A stretch of 32,027 bases of DNA from an uncultured Pirellulaceae bacterium (GTDB lineage: Bacteria > Planctomycetota > Planctomycetia > Pirellulales > Pirellulaceae), in contig CAKQWG010000011.1 of assembly GCA_934278005.1 (NCBI GenBank), positions 1-32,027 on the forward strand, written 5' to 3'. Below are positions 30,299 to 32,027 of this stretch, one piece after another (positions within the stretch are counted from its first letter, which is position 1; each line of letters opens with the position of its first letter). The notes under the pieces are model-generated. The model searched no databases. It was not told the DNA's origin and saw only the letters and a program-made list of their open reading frames with translations. The position numbers and the translations under genes were made by a program.

Positions 30299-32027
30299 CT
30301 ATAGCGGAGCCAAGTAATTTGCGGTCAAGCGAGGTTGTTGGGAGTCATCTGCAGCATCTTCTCCTGGCGAATCGACCGTGCCCAGCAAAAATAGTTTCTG
30401 GCCTATGCTCAGCTTGCCCTCTGGCAGCGAGTCGATAACGTCTTGTCCAATCCGCACATCGACCGGCAGTTTGGCCGCTTCGCCCGACTGTGTCGTTGAC
30501 GAGGCGGTGACTGTCGACCACTGACCGTCGCTGCTGGGAGTGATCGAGTCAATGACTGCGGTCAGAGCCAGTCCGTAGCGACCACTGCTGCTAGCCATAT
30601 TAGTGTTTGAAGCGTCCGCCTCATCCTTTTCCGCGCTCGTTGTCTGCAACTGATTGCGGATCCAGAAGCGTGCGCCTTGGTCGATCAAACTGCGAATCTC
30701 TGGCTTTTGCTGAACCAGTCGGCGGACTGGTCTAAGCTGCCCACGCACGGCTTGCTGCACCAACTCTCGCGAGGGAATCGCGTCGATCGCCAGTGCTAGC
30801 CCAGCTAGGGCTGCGTAGGTGCTTTGCGCAAGCGGTTGATCGTGTTGCTTAGCGGCTACGGCCTGCGACCATTCCTCCAGCATCGAATTGGTTTGACGGA
30901 TGGACGCGAAGCATTTTTCTAGAGCCGTCGAATCCAAGTCGCCCGTTGATTGCAGGCCGGAGCTTTCTGCCGCATTTTCTGCCCGATTTTCGTCTGCTGG
31001 CGATCCAGCTGCGAGGGATGGCTCCTCGAGGTCCGCTGGGTTTGATTGCTTGTCGGCAGTGACTGAGCCGTTGGAATTGGAGTCTTCGAGCTCCCGGCCA
31101 TCGAGCTGCGGGCCATCGAGCTGCGTGCCGTCGAGTCCGCCGAGTCCGCCGCGATCCAGTCCGTCAAGTCCCTCGAGGGTGGACGTCAAAGACTCCCGGG
31201 ATAATCCGTCGCTATTTTCTAAGTTGTCAGAGCTGGTCGGACCGTCGCCGGGCTCCGCGGCATTGCTGCGGCCGGGCTGTTGATCGTCGTCCGATCGTCC
31301 CGACTTCATCAACGTATCAGCGGCTGAGAGCGTATCGATGGTTTGAGCCTGATTGGGCATTGGGTCATTGGCTGCGCCCGGCGTATCGACCGCGAGGTCG
31401 ATATCGCTTAATGCCCGCGGCTGGACGGTTGGGATTTCATCGGCAGTGTCAGCCGGGGCCGCCTGGTCAGGGCCCGCTAGGGTAGTTTCTGCCGCGGCCG
31501 GCGCGGGCAACGAGCCGGCTGGTGTCTGGTTGGCTGGTACCACTGCCCGGGGCGCATACGCATGGAATTTTTGTGGGACGATCCAGGGCGCGTACTGCGC
31601 GACCCAGGGAGCCGCATCACCAATATCGGTGCCCAACAGGTGCCACATCAGCAGCAGGGACACGGGAATGGCCGCTAGGCCGCCCAGGGCGACTTGTAGC
31701 ATCGACCAAGCGGGCGAACGCCAGTTGGAGGTTTGTTGCCGAGAGCGTTTGTGTCGTGTATCGTCCGCATTGGAAAAAGAATGGAACGCGGATTCCTCGT
31801 CCGTTTGAACCTCGCCGGCCGACTCGGAGAGCAGTGCTCGATTCTCTGCGGAGAGGGCATTGGTCGATCGCCAAGACCACTCGTCGGAAGAGTCTGGTTG
31901 GGGATCATCGGGGAATTCACCCACAAGCGGACCCTCTAGTCGCCGCGGCTGAGTCTGCTCGGCTGCTATTGCCAGTGACTGCTCGTCGAGTGGTCCATCT
32001 GCTTCATCTACTTCATCTACTTCATCT
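30299..32027 (-). CDS. Acidic single-pass membrane protein of unknown function, 5' end outside the window
   Basis: The reading frame has no stop codon up to the window edge, so the start lies beyond 32027; an internal GTG at 31924 is a possible but unnecessary start. At the edge the 9-bp word CTTCATCTA is repeated (32002-32027) and encodes an acidic Asp-Glu-Val repeat. A charged N-terminal region is followed by one transmembrane segment (LGGLAAIPVSLLLMWHLLG, coded near 31630-31690) and a long Pro/Ala/Asp/Ser-rich stretch. That stretch contains leucine-glycine-aspartate repeats (LDGLDRGGLGGLDG, then TQLDGPQLDGRELED, near 31090-31180). The last 200 residues look folded, but I recognise no domain. 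A role in the envelope is inference from the membrane segment. Confidence 0.75.
   Translation of the reverse strand, partial: DEVDEVDEADGPLDEQSLAIAAEQTQPRRLEGPLVGEFPDDPQPDSSDEWSWRSTNALSAENRALLSESAGEVQTDEESAFHSFSNADDTRHKRSRQQTSNWRSPAWSMLQVALGGLAAIPVSLLLMWHLLGTDIGDAAPWVAQYAPWIVPQKFHAYAPRAVVPANQTPAGSLPAPAAAETTLAGPDQAAPADTADEIPTVQPRALSDIDLAVDTPGAANDPMPNQAQTIDTLSAADTLMKSGRSDDDQQPGRSNAAEPGDGPTSSDNLENSDGLSRESLTSTLEGLDGLDRGGLGGLDGTQLDGPQLDGRELEDSNSNGSVTADKQSNPADLEEPSLAAGSPADENRAENAAESSGLQSTGDLDSTALEKCFASIRQTNSMLEEWSQAVAAKQHDQPLAQSTYAALAGLALAIDAIPSRELVQQAVRGQLRPVRRLVQQKPEIRSLIDQGARFWIRNQLQTTSAEKDEADASNTNMASSSGRYGLALTAVIDSITPSSDGQWSTVTASSTTQSGEAAKLPVDVRIGQDVIDSLPEGKLSIGQKLFLLGTVDSPGEDAADDSQQPRLTANYLAPL
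32002..32027. repeat. 9-bp tandem repeat in coding sequence at window edge
   Basis: CTTCATCTA occurs at 32002-32010 and 32011-32019, with a third copy starting at 32020 and cut by the edge. On the minus strand it encodes repeated Asp-Glu-Val. Nine is a multiple of three, so the frame is kept; more copies may lie beyond the window. Confidence 0.8.

Overview
The window looks like a piece of a planctomycete chromosome, most likely from the family Pirellulaceae. The grounds are a secreted enzyme with a C-terminal PEP-CTERM-type tail, a DUF1573 protein, paired DUF3299 proteins, several exported proteins of unknown function, housekeeping genes scattered rather than packed into large operons, and moderately high G+C with alternative GTG/TTG starts. 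The species call is inference; no rRNA or other phylogenetic marker is present. I see no tRNA or rRNA gene, CRISPR array, transposase or phage gene.

Layout. Positions 69-5220 are a minus-strand run: a VWA-domain protein, mnmA (tRNA 2-thiouridylase), a SMUG1-type uracil-DNA glycosylase and an RluA-type pseudouridine synthase. Positions 5267-9996 are plus-strand: a small lipoprotein, a very large AmmeMemoRadiSam fusion (radical SAM + AMMECR1 + MEMO1 in one 1088-residue chain) and a GH25 muramidase with a PEP-CTERM tail. Aconitase (acnA) follows on the minus strand. Two exported proteins of unknown function follow on the plus strand (13009-15638). They are separated by a strong intrinsic terminator, a tandem 12-bp repeat and a near-consensus sigma70-type promoter with a leader of about 260 nt. 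Positions 15879-19299 hold a small ORF, dapF, a DUF374 acyltransferase and xseA. A convergent minus-strand fatty-acid cluster (rpmF, fabD, fabG, acpP, fabF; 23524 down to 19476) comes next.

Positions 24104-26980 are a plus-strand envelope cluster: a signal-peptide protein with a CPFC motif, a membrane-anchored DUF3299 protein and an exported DUF3299 protein, both DUF3299 members carrying a CCFG motif. mgtC-like (minus), a DUF1573 protein (plus), an unrecognised 358-residue protein (minus) and an acidic single-pass membrane protein running off the right edge (minus) complete the window.

How the genes work together. Most are housekeeping: tRNA and rRNA modification, base-excision repair, the TCA cycle, lysine/peptidoglycan precursor synthesis, phospholipid or lipid A acylation, exonuclease VII, and type II fatty-acid synthesis next to ribosomal protein L32. 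The least ordinary items are the AmmeMemoRadiSam fusion, which appears to contain a second, degenerate AMMECR1-like module, and the cysteine-motif envelope cluster. A recurring feature is short (9-16 bp) tandem duplication, seen in many intergenic gaps and in two coding sequences.
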